From: Petrolisthes cinctipes
Lineage: Eukaryota > Arthropoda > Malacostraca > Decapoda > Porcellanidae
Assembly: GCA_033782935.1 (NCBI GenBank)
Contig: JAWQEG010001368.1
Coordinates: forward strand, 124,001 to 188,000
DNA: 64,000 nucleotides
Direction: 5' to 3'
The notes under the pieces were generated by a model that had not been told where the DNA came from, did no database searches, and was given only the letters and a program-made list of their open reading frames with translations. Positions 1 to 12,021 of the stretch are shown piece after piece; position 1 is the stretch's first letter; every line of letters starts with the position of its first letter. A program made the translations under genes and the position numbers.

Positions 1-2758
1 TTTATATCTCAAATTCAGGCTCAAAACACCCGAAAATTCAATATTTTTGAATCCCAGGAGCGATCTGTACATGCCTACTCAGTGCTAGAATATTTTCAAA
101 ATATAGGCCCAAAACATACTAAAAATCTATATTTTAGCTGCAAAAGTCGATATGTGCATGCATCTTCTGGACCCGTTTATATCTCAAATTCGGGCTCAAA
201 ACACCCGAAAATTCGATATTTTTGGGTCCCAGAAGCGATCTGTACATGCCAACTCAGTGCTAGAATATTTTCAATTTATACGCCGAAAACATGCTCAAAA
301 TCGATATTTTAGGTGCCCAAAGTCGATATGTGCATGCATCTTCTGTACCCATTTATATCCCAAATTCAGACTCAAAACACCCGAATATTCGATATTTTTG
401 GGTCCCAAAAGCCAACTGTACATGCATACTCCGTGTTAGAGTATGTTCATAATACAGGCCTAAAACATGCTGTAAATCGATATATTAGCTGCCCAAAGTC
501 AATATGTGTATGCATTTTCTGTACCCGTTTATATCCCAAATTCAGGTTTAAAACATTCGAAAATTCGATATTTTTGGGTCCCAGAAGCAATCTGTACATG
601 CCTACTTCTTGCTAGAATGTTTTCAAGATACAGTCCCAAAACATGCTCCAAATCGATATTTTAGGTGCAAAAAGTCGATATGTGCATGCATCTTCTGTAC
701 CCGTTTATATCTCAAATTCAGGCTCAAAACACCCGAAAATTCGATATTTTTGGGTCCCAGAAGCGATCTGTACATGCCTTCTCCGTGTTAAAGTATTTCA
801 AAATACAGGCCCAAAAGATGCTCAAAATCGATATTTTAGGTGCCCAAAGTCAATATGTGTATGCATCTTCTGTACCCGTGTATATCCCAATTTCAGGTTC
901 AAAACACCAGATAATTCGGTATTTTTGGGTCCCAGAAGCGATCTGTACATGCCTACTCCTTGCTAGAATGTTTTCAAGATACAGACCCAAAACATGCTCA
1001 AAATCGATATTTTAGGTGCAAAAAGTCGATATGTGCATGCATCTTCTGTACCCGGTTATATCGCAAATTCAGGCTCAAAACACCCGAAAATTCGATATTT
1101 TTGGGTCCCAGAAGCGATCTGTACATGCCTACTCAGTGCTAGAATATTTTCAAATTATACGCCCAAAACATACTAAAAATCGATATTTTGGGTGCCAAAG
1201 TCGATATGTGCATGCATCTTCTGTACCCGCTTATATCTCAAATTCATGCTCAAAACACCCGAAAATTCAATGTTTTTGGGTCCCAGAAGCGATCTGTACG
1301 TGCATATTCTGTGTTAGAGTGTTTTTAAATTACAGGCCCAAAACATGCTGAAAATCGATATTTTAGGTGCCCAAAGTCGATATGTGCATGCATCTTCTGT
1401 ACCCGTTTATATCTCAAATTCAGGCTCAAAACACCCGAAAATTCAATATTTTTGAATCCCAGAAGCGATCTGTACATGCCTACTCAGTGCTAGAATATTT
1501 TCAAAATATAGGCCCAAAACATACTAAAAATCGATATTTTAGCTGCAAAAGTCGATATGTGCATGCATCTTCTGGACCAGTTTATATCTCAAATTCGGGC
1601 TCAAAACACCCGAAAATTCGATATTTTTGGGTCCCAGAAGCGATCTGTACATGCCTACTCAGTGCTAGAATATTTTCAATTTATACGCCGAAAACATGCT
1701 CAAAATCGATATTTTAGGTGCCCAAAGTCGATATGTGCATGCTTCTTCTGTACCCATTTATATCCCAAATTCAGACTCAAAACACCCGAATATTCGATAT
1801 TTTTGGGTCCCAAAAGCCAACTGTACATGCATACTCCGTGTTAGAGTATGTTCAAAATACAGGCCTAAAACATGCTGTAAATCGATATTTTAGCTGCCCA
1901 AAGACAATATGTGTATGCATCTTCTGTACCCGTCTATATCACAAATTCAGGTTCAAAACACTCGAAAATTCGATATTTTTGGGTCCCAGAAGCAATCTGT
2001 ACATGCCTACTTCTTGCTCGAATGTTTTCAAGATACAGACCCAAAACATGCTCAAAATCGATATTTTAGGTGCAAAAAGTCGATATGTGCATGCATCTTC
2101 TGTACCCGTTTATATCTCAAATTCATGCTCAAAACACCTTTAAATTCAATGTTTTTTGGTCCCAGAAGCGATCTGTACGTGCATACTCCGTGTTAGAGTG
2201 TTTTTAAAATACAGGCCCAAAACATGCTGAAAATTGATATTTTAGGTGCACAAAGTCAATATGTGTATGCATTTTCTGTACCCGGTTATATTTCAAATTC
2301 AGGCTCAAAACACCCGAAAATTCAATATTTTTGGGTCCCTGAAGCGATCTGTACATGCCTACTCAGTGCTAGAATGTTTTCAAAATAGAGGCTCAGAACA
2401 TGCTAAAAATCGATATTTTGGTGCCCAAAGTCGATATGTGCATGCATCTTCTGTACCCGTTTATATCTCAAATTCAGACTCAAAACACCCGAATATTCGA
2501 TATTTTTGGGTCCCAAAAGCCATCTGTACATGCATACTCCGTGTTAGAGTATGTTCATAATACAGGCCTAAAACATGCTGTAAATCGATATTTTAGCTGC
2601 CCAAAGTCAATATGTGTATGCATTTTCTGTACCCGTTTATATCTCAAATTCAGGTTTAAAACATTCGAAAATTCGATATTTTTGGGTCCCAGAAGCAATC
2701 TGTACATGCCTACTTCTTGCTAGAATGTTTTCAAGATACAGTCCCAAAACATGCTCCA
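1..2758 (+). repeat. Left mosaic block with a short internal duplication
   Basis: About 15.7 monomers of mixed subtypes. The first ~600 bp recur at about 1405-2005 (offset 1405, 8 x 176 minus 3), including the rare half-B variant with GAATCCCAG in place of GGGTCCCAG and the rare half A with CTTCTGGACC. The same three-monomer cassette reappears near 7735, 9494, 10724 and 15050, which makes it a useful marker of rearrangement. No non-satellite sequence was seen. Confidence 0.85.
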
Positions 2759-4380
2759 AATCGATATTTTAGGTGCCCAAAGTCGATATGTGCATGCATC
2801 TTCTGTACCCGTTTATATCTCAAATTCAGGCTCAAAACACCCGAGAATTCGATATTTTTGGGTCCCAGAAGCGATCTGTACATGCCTTCTCCGTGTTAAA
2901 GTATTTTCAAAATACAGGCCCAAAACATGCTGAAAATCGATATTTTAGGTGCCCAAAGACAATATGTGTATGCATCTTCTGTACCCGTGTAAATCCCAAA
3001 TTCAGGTTCAAAACACCAGAAAATTCGGTATTTTTGGGTCCCAGAAGCGATCTGTACATGCCTACTCCTTGCTAGAATGTTTTCAAGATACAGACCCAAA
3101 ACATGCTCATAATCGATATTTTAGGTGCAAAAAGTCGATATGTGCATGCATCCTCTGTACCCGGTTATATCGCAAATTCAGGCTCAAAACACCCGAAAAT
3201 TCGATATTTTTGGGTCCCAGAAGCGATCTGTACATGCCTACTCAGTGCTAGAATATTTTCAAATTATACGCCCAAAACATACTAAAAATCGATATTTTGG
3301 TTGCCAAAGTCGATATGTGCATGCATCTTCTGTACCCGCTTATATCTCAAATTCATGCTCAAAACACCCGAAAATTCAATGTTTTTGGGTCCCAGAAGCG
3401 ATCTGTACGTGCATACTCTGTGTTAGAGTGTTTTTAAATTACAGGCCCAAAACATGCTGAAAATCGATATTTTAGGTGCCCAAAGTCGATATGTGCATGC
3501 ATCTTCTGTACCCATTTATATCCCAAATTCAGGTTCAAAACACTCGAAAATTCGATATTTTTGGGTCCCAGAAGCAATCTGTACATGCCTACTTCTTGCT
3601 AGAATGTTTTCAAGATACAGACCCAAAACATGCTCAAAATCGATATTTTAGGTGCAAAAAGTCGATATCTGCATGCATCTTCTGTACCCGTTTATATCTC
3701 AAATTCCGGCTCAAAACTCCGAAAATTCGATATTTTGTGTCCCAGAAGCGATCTGTACATGCATACTCCGTGTTAGAGAGTTTTTAAAATACAGGCCCAA
3801 AACATGCTGAAAATTGATATTTTAGGTGCACAAAGTCAATATGTGTATGCATTTTCTGTACCCGGATATATTTCAAATTCAGGCTCAAAACACCCGAAAA
3901 TTCAATATTTTTGGGTCCCAGAAGCGATCTGTACATGCCTACTCAGTGCTAGAATGTTTTCAAAATAGAGGCTCAGAACATGCTAAAAATCGATATTTTG
4001 GTGCCCAAAGTCGATATGTGCATGCATCTTCTGTACCCGTTTATATCTCAAATTCAGACTCAAAACACCCGAATATTCGATATTTTTGGGTCCCAAAAGC
4101 CATCTGTACATGCATACTCCGTGTCAGAGTATTTTCAAAATACATGCCTAAAACATGCTGAAAATCGATATTTTAGCTGCCCAAAGTCAATATGTGTATG
4201 CATCTTCTGTACCCGTGTATATCCCAAATTCAGGTTCAAAACACCAGAAAATTCGGTATTTTTGGGTCCCAGAAGCGATCTGTACATGCCTGCTCCTTGC
4301 TAGAATGTTTTCAAGATACAGACCCAAAACATACTCAAAATCGATATTTTAGGTGCAAAAAGTCGATATGTGCATGCATC
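2759..4380 (+). repeat. 9-monomer segment, copy 1 (1622 bp)
   Basis: This segment is repeated at 4907-6704. The offset is 2148 bp up to about 3516 and 2324 bp after about 3533, so this copy is exactly one monomer (176 bp) shorter. The loss coincides with a hybrid monomer starting at 3464, whose first part matches one monomer of the longer copy and whose rest matches the next. It includes a 2-bp shorter monomer near 3711-3750 with AAAACTCCG and ATTTTGTGTCC. Confidence 0.87.
3464..3639 (+). repeat. Hybrid monomer left by unequal crossover
   Basis: Up to 3516 (CCCATT) it matches the monomer at about 5612-5664. From 3533 (GTTC) it matches the following monomer of copy 2 (about 5788 onward), where the corresponding bases are CCCGTC then GTTC. 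The two donors are identical over the 16 bases between (3517-3532), so the exchange lies there, in the second half of half A. The outcome is deletion of exactly one monomer from this copy, or gain of one in the other. Confidence 0.75.
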
Positions 4381-4906
4381 TTCTGTACCCGTTTATATCT
4401 CAAATTCCGGCTGAAAACTCCGAAAATTCGATATTTTGTGTCCCAGAAGCGATCTGTACATGCATACTCCGTGTTAGAGTGTTTTTAAAATACAGGCCCA
4501 AAACATGCTGAAAATTGATATTTTAGGTGCCCAAAGTCAATATGTGTATGCATCTTCTGTACCCGTGTATATCCCAAATTCAGGTTCAAAACACCAGAAA
4601 ATTCGGTATTTTTGGGTCCCAGAAGCGATCTGTACATGCCTGCACTCAGTGCTAGAATATTTTCAAATTATACGCCCAAAACATACTAAAAATCGATATT
4701 TTGGGTGCCAAAGTCGATATGTGTATGCATCTTCTGTACCCGTGTATATCCCAAATTCAGGCTCAAAACACCCAAAAAATCGATATTTTTGTGTCCCAGA
4801 AGCGATCTGTACATGTCTACACCATATTTGAGTATTTTCAAAATACAGGGCCAAAAGATGCTCAAAATCGATATTTTAGGTGCCCAAAGTCGATATGTGC
4901 ATGCAT
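4381..4906 (+). repeat. Spacer monomers between the two 2759-type copies
   Basis: About three monomers that end at the phase break 4906/4907. They belong to a 594-bp segment (4313-4906) that is nearly identical to 11387-11980. Only a few differences were noticed, such as ACCATATTTG against ACCGTATTTG and TCGAT against TCAAT in the last box. Confidence 0.82.
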
Positions 4907-4947
4907 AATCGATATTTTAGGTGCCCAAAGTCGATATGTGCATGCAT
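4866..4947 (+). repeat. 41-bp direct duplication breaking the 176-bp phase, site 1
   Basis: The 41 bp from AATCGATATTTTAGG to GTGCATGCAT (4866-4906) are repeated immediately and exactly at 4907-4947. The first copy stops at position 39 of half A instead of continuing into CTTCTG. The net effect is +41 bp (or loss of 135 bp of a monomer), so everything to the right is out of phase with everything to the left. The join at 4906/4907 is also the left end of the 4907-6704 duplicated segment. Confidence 0.95.
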
Positions 4948-6704
4948 CTTCTGTACCCGTTTATATCTCAAATTCAGGCTCAAAACACCCGAAAATTCGA
5001 TATTTTTGGGTCCCAGAAGCGATCTGTACATGCCTTCTCCGTGTTAAAGTATTTTCAAAATACAGGCCCAAAACATGCTGAAAATCGATATTTTAGGTGC
5101 CCAAAGACAATATGTGTATGCATCTTCTGTACCCGTGTAAATCCCAAATTCAGGTTCAAAACACCAGAAAATTCGGTATTTTTGGGTCCCAGAAGCGATC
5201 TGTACATGCCTACTCCTTGCTAGAATGTTTTCAAGATACAGACCCAAAACATGCTCATAATCGATATTTTAGGTGCAAAAAGTCGATATGTGCATGCATC
5301 CTCTGTACCCGGTTATATCGCAAATTCAGGCTCAAAACACCCGAAAATTCGATATTTTTGGGTCCCAGAAGCGATCTGTACATGCCTACTCAGTGCTAGA
5401 ATATTTTCAAATTATACGCCCAAAACATACTAAAAATCGATATTTTGGGTGCCAAAGTCGATATGTGCATGCATCTTCTGTACCCGCTTATATCTCAAAT
5501 TCATGCTCAAAACACCCGAAAATTCAATGTTTTTGGGTCCCAGAAGCGATCTGTACGTGCATACTCTGTGTTAGAGTGTTTTTAAATTACAGGCCCAAAA
5601 CATGCTGAAAATCGATATTTTAGGTGCCCAAAGTCGATATGTGCATGCATCTTCTGTACCCATTTATATCCCAAATTCAGACTCAAAACACCCGAATATT
5701 CGATATTTTTGGGTCCCAAAAGCCAACTGTACATGCATACTCCGTGTTAGAGTATGTTCAAAATACCGGCCTAAAACATGCTGTAAATCGATATTTTAGC
5801 TGCCCAAAGTCAATATGTGTATGCATCTTCTGTACCCGTCTATATCCCAAATTCAGGTTCAAAACACTCGAAAATTCGATATTTTTGGGTCCCAGAAGCA
5901 ATCTGTACATGCCTACTTCTTGCTAGAATGTTTTCAAGATACAGACCCAAAACATGCTCAAAATCGATATTTTAGGTGCAAAAAGTCGATATCTGCATGC
6001 ATCTTCTGTACCCGTTTATATCTCAAATTCCGGCTCAAAACTCCGAAAATTCGATATTTTGTGTCCCAGAAGCGATCTGTACATGCATACTCCGTGTTAG
6101 AGAGTTTTTAAAATACAGGCCCAAAACATGCTGAAAATTGATATTTTAGGTGCACAAAGTCAATATGTGTATGCATTTTCTGTACCCGGATATATTTCAA
6201 ATTCAGGCTCAAAACACCCGAAAATTCAATATTTTTGGGTCCCAGAAGCGATCTGTACATGCCTACTCAGTGCTAGAATGTTTTCAAAATAGAGGCTCGG
6301 AACATGCTAAAAATCGATATTTTGGTGCCCAAAGTCGATATGTGCATGCATCTTCTGTACCCGTTTATATCTCAAATTCAGACTCAAAACACCCGAATAT
6401 TCGATATTTTTGGGTCCCAAAAGCCATCTGTACATGCATACTCCGTGTCAGAGTATTTTCAAAATACATGCCTAAAACATGCTGAAAATCGATATTTTAG
6501 CTGCCCAAAGTCAATATGTGTATGCATCTTCTGTACCCGTGTATATCCCAAATTCAGGTTCAAAACACCAGAAAATTCGGTATTTTTGGGTCCCAGAAGC
6601 GATCTGTACATGCCTGCTCCTTGCTAGAATGTTTTCAAGATACAGACCCAAAACATGCTCAAAATCGATATTTTAGGTGCAAAAAGTCGATATGTGCATG
6701 CATC
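4907..6704 (+). repeat. 10-monomer segment, copy 2 (1798 bp)
   Basis: This is the second copy of 2759-4380. It starts exactly at the out-of-register join (4907) and stops where both copies diverge at CATC followed by CTCTG or TTCTG. It holds one additional monomer around 5646-5840, a half A of the CCATTTATATCCC type with CAGACTC, which copy 1 lacks. The exact one-monomer difference (1798 minus 1622 = 176) indicates in-register unequal exchange between the copies. Confidence 0.87.
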
Positions 6705-8465
6705 CTCTGTACCCGGTTATATCCCAAATTCAGGCTCAAAACACCTGAAAATTCGATATTTTTGGGTCCCAGAAGCGATCTGTACATGCCTGCACTCAGT
6801 GCTAGAATATTTTCAAATTATACGCCCAAAACATACTAAAAATCGATATTTTGGGTGCCAAAGTCGATATGTGCATGCATCTTCTGTACCCGTTTATATC
6901 TCAAATTCAGGCTCAAAACACCCAAAAAATCGATATTTTTTTGTCCCAGAAGCGATCTGTACATGTCTACACCGTATTTGAGTATTTTCAAAATACAGGC
7001 CCAAAAGATGCTCAAAATCGATATTTTAGGTGCCCAGAGTCGATATGTGCATGCATCTTCTGTACCCGTTTATATCTCAAATTCATGCTCAAAACACCCG
7101 AAAATTCAATGTTTTTTGGTCCCAGAAGCGATCTGTACGTGCATACTCCGTGTTAGAGTGTTTTTAAAATACAGGCCCAAAACATGCTGAAAATCGATAT
7201 TTTATGTGTACAAAAAGTCAATATGTGTATGCATCTTCTGTACCCGTGTATATCCCTAATTCTGGTTCAAAACACCAGAAAATTCGATATTTTTGTGTCC
7301 CAGAAGCGATCTGTACATGCCTTCTCAGTGCTAGAATATTTTCAAAATATATCCCCAAAACATGCTGAAAATCGATATTTTAGGTGCCCAAAGTCGATAT
7401 GTGCATGCATCTTCTGTACCCGGTTATATCGCAAATTCAGGCTCAAAACACCCGAAAATTCGATATTTTTGGGTCCCAGAAGCGATCTGTACATGCCTAC
7501 TCAGTGCTAGAAAATTTTCAAATTATACGCCCAAAACATACAAAAAATCGATATTTTGGGTGCCAAAGTCGATATGTGCATGCATCTTCTGTACCCGCTT
7601 ATATCTCAAATTCATGCTCAAAACACCCGAAAATTCAATGTTTTTGGGTCCCAGAAGCGATCTGTACGTGCATACTCTGTGTTAGAGTGTTTTTAAATTA
7701 CAGGCCCAAAACATGCTGAAAATCGATATTTTAGGTGCCCAAAGTCGATATGTGCATGCATCTTCAGTACCCGTTTATATCTCAAATTCAGGCTCAAAAC
7801 ACCCGAAAATTCAAAATTTTTGAATCCCAGGAGCGATCTGTACATGCCTACTCAGTGCTAGAATATTATCAAAATATAGGCCCAAAACATACTAAAAATC
7901 TATATTTTAGCTGCAAAAGTCGATATGTGCATGCATCTTCTGGACCCGTTTATATCTCAAATTCGGGCTCAAAACACCCGAAAAGTCGATATTTTTGGGT
8001 CCCAGAAGCGATCTGTACATGCCTACTCAGTGCTAGAATATTTTCAATTTATACGCCGAAAACATGTTCAAAATCGTTATTTTAGGTGCCCAAAGTCGAT
8101 ATGTGCATGCATCTTCTGTACCCATTTATATCCCAAATTCAGACTCAAAACACCCGAATATTCGATATTTTTGGGTCCCAAAAGCCAACTGTACATGCAT
8201 ACTACGTGTTAGAGTATGTTCAAAATACAGGCCTAAAACATGCTCTAAATCGATATTTTAGCTGCCCAAAGTCAATATGTGTATGCATTTTCTGTACCCG
8301 TTTATATCCCAAATTCAGGTTTAATACATTCGAAAATTCGATATTTTTGGGTCCCAGAAGCAATCTGTACATGCCTACTTCTTGCTAGAATGTTTTCAAG
8401 ATACAGTCCCAAAACATGCTCCAAATCGATATTTTAGGTGCAAAAAGTCGATATGTGCATGCATC
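6705..8465 (+). repeat. 10-mer higher-order repeat, copy 1 (1761 bp)
   Basis: Ten monomers in fixed subtype order, recurring immediately at 8466. The offset is 1761 at the left and 1759 at the right. The 2-bp difference maps near 7209, where this copy has GTGTACAAAAAGTC against GTGCCCAAAGTC. Scattered substitutions separate the copies, for example TTTTTTGTCCC against TTTTTGTGTCCC and GGGTCCCAG against GGGTCCAAG. Part of the unit also appears near 13027-13555 (offset about 6372). Confidence 0.86.
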
Positions 8466-10224
8466 CTCTGTACCCGGTTATATCCCAAATTCAGGCTCAA
8501 AACACCTGAAAATTCGATATTTTTGGGTCCAAGAAGCGATCTATACATGCCTGCACTCAGTGCTAGAATATTTTCAAATTATACGCCCAAAACATACTAA
8601 AAATCGATATTTTGGGTGCCAAAGTCGATATGTGCATGCATCTTCTGTACCCGTTTATATCTCAAATTAAGGCTCAAAACACCCAAAAAATCGATATTTT
8701 TGTGTCCCAGAAGCGATCTGTACATGTCTACACCGTATTTGAGTATTTTCAAAATACAGGCCCAAAAGATGCTCAAAATCGATATTTTAGGTGCCCAGAG
8801 TCGATATGTGCATGGATCTTCTGTACCCGTTTATATCTCAAATTCATGCTCAAAACACCCGAAAATTCAATGTTTTTTGGTCCCAGAAGCGATCTGTACG
8901 TGCATACTCCGTGTTAGAGTGTTTTTAAAATACAGGCCCAAAACATGCTGAAAATCGATATTTTATGTGCCCAAAGTCAATATGTGTATGCAAATTCTGT
9001 ACCCGTGTATATCCCTAATTCTGGTTCAAAACACCAGAAAATTCGATATTTTTGTGTCCCAGAAGCGATCTGTACATGCCTTCTCAGTGCTAGAATATTT
9101 TCAAAATATATCCCCAAAACATGCTGAAAATCGATATTTTAGGTGCCCAAAGTCGATATGTGCATGCATCTTCTGTACCCGGTTATATCGCAAATTCAGG
9201 CTCAAAACACCCGAAAATTCGATATTTTTGGGTCCCAGAAGCGATCTGTACATGCCTACTCAGTGCTAGAATATTTTCAAATTATACGCCCAAAACATAC
9301 AAAAAATCGATATTTTGGGTGCCAAAGTCGATATGTGCATGCATCTTCTGTACCCGCTTATATCTCAAATTCATGCTCAAAACACCCGAAAATTCAATGT
9401 TTTTGGGTCCCAGAAGCGATCTGTACGTGCATACTCTGTGTTAGAGTGTTTTTAAATTACAGGCCCAAAACATGCTGAAAATCGATATTTTAGGTGCCCA
9501 AAGTCGATATGTGCATGCATCTTCAGTACCCGTTTATATCTCAAATTCAGGCTCAAAACACCCGAAAATTCAAAATTTTTGAATCCCAGGAGCGATCTGT
9601 ACATGCCTACTCAGTGCTAGAATATTTTCAAAATATAGGCCCAAAACATACTAAAAATCTATATTTTAGCTGCAAAAGTCGATATGTGCATGCATCTTCT
9701 GGACCCGTTTATATCTCAAATTCGGGCTCAAAACACCCGAAAAGTCGATATTTTTGGGTCCCAGAAGCGATCTGTACATGCCTACTCAGTGCTAGAATAT
9801 TTTCAATTTATACGCCGAAAACATGCTCAAAATCGTTATTTTAGGTGCCCAAAGTCGATATGTGCATGCATCTTCTGTACCCATTTATATCCCAAATTCA
9901 GACTCAAAACACCCGAATATTCGATATTTTTGGGTCCCAAAAGCCAACTGTACATGCATACTCCGTGTTAGAGTATGTTCAAAATACAGGCCTAAAACAT
10001 GCTGTAAATCGATATTTTAGCTGCCCAAAGTCAATATGTGTATGCATTTTCTGTACCCGTTTATATCCCAAATTCAGGTTTAATACATTCGAAAATTCGA
10101 TATTTTTGGGTCCCAGAAGCAATCTGTACATGCCTACTTCTTGCTAAAATGTTTTCAAGATACAGTCCCAAAACATGCTCCAAATCGATATTTTAGGTGC
10201 AAAAAGTCGATATGTGCATGCATC
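8466..10224 (+). repeat. 10-mer higher-order repeat, copy 2 (1759 bp)
   Basis: Head-to-tail second copy of 6705-8465. It ends where the following monomer has CATCTTCTG instead of the CATCCTCTG that begins the unit. The last part contains the marker cassette with GAATCCCAG and CTTCTGGACC, and half A boxes in which TCGATATTTT has become TCGTTATTTT; this is shared by both copies. Confidence 0.86.
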
Positions 10225-11386
10225 TTCTGTACCCGTTTATATCTCAAATTCAGGCTCAAAACACCCGAAAATTCGATATTTTTGGGTCCCAGAAGCGATC
10301 TGTACATGCCTACTCAGTGTTAGAGTATTTTCAAAATAAAGGCTCAAAACATGCTGAAAATCTATATTTTTGGTGCCCAAAGTCAATATGTGTATGCATC
10401 TTCTGTACCCGTGTATATCCCAATTTCAGGTTCAAAACACCAGAAAATTCGATATTTTTGGGTCCCAGAAGCGATCTGTACATGCCTACTCAGTGCTAGA
10501 ATATTTTCAAAATATAGGCCCAAAACATACTAAAAATCGATATTTTGGGTGCCAAAGTCGATATGTGCATGCATCTTCTGTACCCGCTTATATCTCAAAT
10601 TCATGCTCAAAACACCCGAAAATTCAATGTTTTTGGGTCCTAGAAGCGATCTGTACGTGCATATTCTGTGTTAGAGTGTTTTTAAATTACAGGCCCAAAA
10701 CATGCTGAAAATCGATAATTTAGGTGCCCAATGTCGATATGTGCATGCATCTTCAGTACCCGTTTATATCTCAAATTCAGGCTCAAAACACCCGAAAATT
10801 CAATATTTTTGAATCCCAGGAGCGATCTGTACATGCCTACTCAGTGCTAGAATATTTTCAAAATATAGGCCTAAAACATACTAAAAATCCATATTTTAGC
10901 TGCAAAAGTCGATATGTGCATGCATCTTCTGGACCCGTTTATATCTCAAATTTGGGCTCAAAACACCCGAAAATTCGATATTTTTGGGTCCCAGAAGCGA
11001 TCTGTACATGCCTACTCAGTGCTAGAATATTTTCAATTTATACGCCGAAAACATGCACAAAATCGATATTTTAGGTGCCCAAAGTCGATATGTGCATGCA
11101 TCTTCTGTACCCATTTATATCCCAAATTCAGACTCAAAACACCCGAATAATCGATATTTTTGGGTCCCAAAAGCCAACTGTACATGCATACTCCGTGTTA
11201 GAGTATGTTCAAAATACAGGCCTAAAACATGCTGTAAATCGATATTTTAGCTGCCCAAAGTCAATATGTGTATGCATCTTCTGTACCCGTCTATATCCCA
11301 AATTCAGGTTCAAAACACTCGAAAATTCGATATTTTTGGGTCCCAGAAGCAATCTGTACATGCCTACTTCTTGCTAGAATGTTTTG
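10225..11386 (+). repeat. Mosaic monomers right of the 10-mer pair
   Basis: About 6.6 monomers. From about 10530 the order repeats that of about 9300 onward (offset about 1230, seven monomers minus 2 bp), including the GAATCCCAG cassette. This looks like a partial third copy of the 10-mer entered at a different monomer. No non-satellite sequence was seen. Confidence 0.8.
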
Positions 11387-11980
11387 AAGATACAGACCCA
11401 AAACATACTCAAAATCGATATTTTAGGTGCAAAAAGTCGATATGTGCATGCATCTTCTGTACCCGTTTATATCTCAAATTCCGGCTGAAAACTCCGAAAA
11501 TTCGATATTTTGTGTCCCAGAAGCGATCTGTACATGCATACTCCGTGTTAGAGTGTTTTTAAAATACAGGCCCAAAACATGCTGAAAATTGATATTTTAG
11601 GTGCCCAAAGTCAATATGTGTATGCATCTTCTGTACCCGTGTATATCCCAAATTCAGGTTCAAAACACCAGAAAATTCGGTATTTTTGGGTCCCAGAAGC
11701 GATCTGTACATGCCTGCACTCAGTGCTAGAATATTTTCAAATTATACGCCCAAAACATACTAAAAATCGATATTTTGGGTGCCAAAGTCGATATGTGTAT
11801 GCATCTTCTGTACCCGTGTATATCCCAAATTCAGGCTCAAAACACCCAAAAAATCGATATTTTTGTGTCCCAGAAGCGATCTGTACATGTCTACACCGTA
11901 TTTGAGTATTTTCAAAATACAGGGCCAAAAGATGCTCAAAATCAATATTTTAGGTGCCCAAAGTCGATATGTGCATGCAT
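11387..11980 (+). repeat. Dispersed copy of 4313-4906
   Basis: 594 bp nearly identical to 4313-4906 at an offset of 7074 bp, which is not a multiple of 176 because a 41-bp phase break lies between. The similarity starts after TTTTCAAG/TTTTGAAG (4312/11386) and runs up to the second phase break. The similarity to the sequence following 4907 drops about 70 bp after the join. Confidence 0.84.
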
Positions 11981-12021
11981 AATCGATATTTTAGGTGCCC
12001 AAAGTCGATATGTGCATGCAT
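11940..12021 (+). repeat. 41-bp direct duplication breaking the 176-bp phase, site 2
   Basis: Same join as at 4866-4947: 11940-11980 is repeated at 11981-12021 with a single difference (TCAAT against TCGAT in the box). The sequence left of the join matches site 1. The monomer to the right soon differs, with ATTCATGCTC and TTCAATG here where site 1 has ATTCAGGCTC and TTCGATA. Confidence 0.94.
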
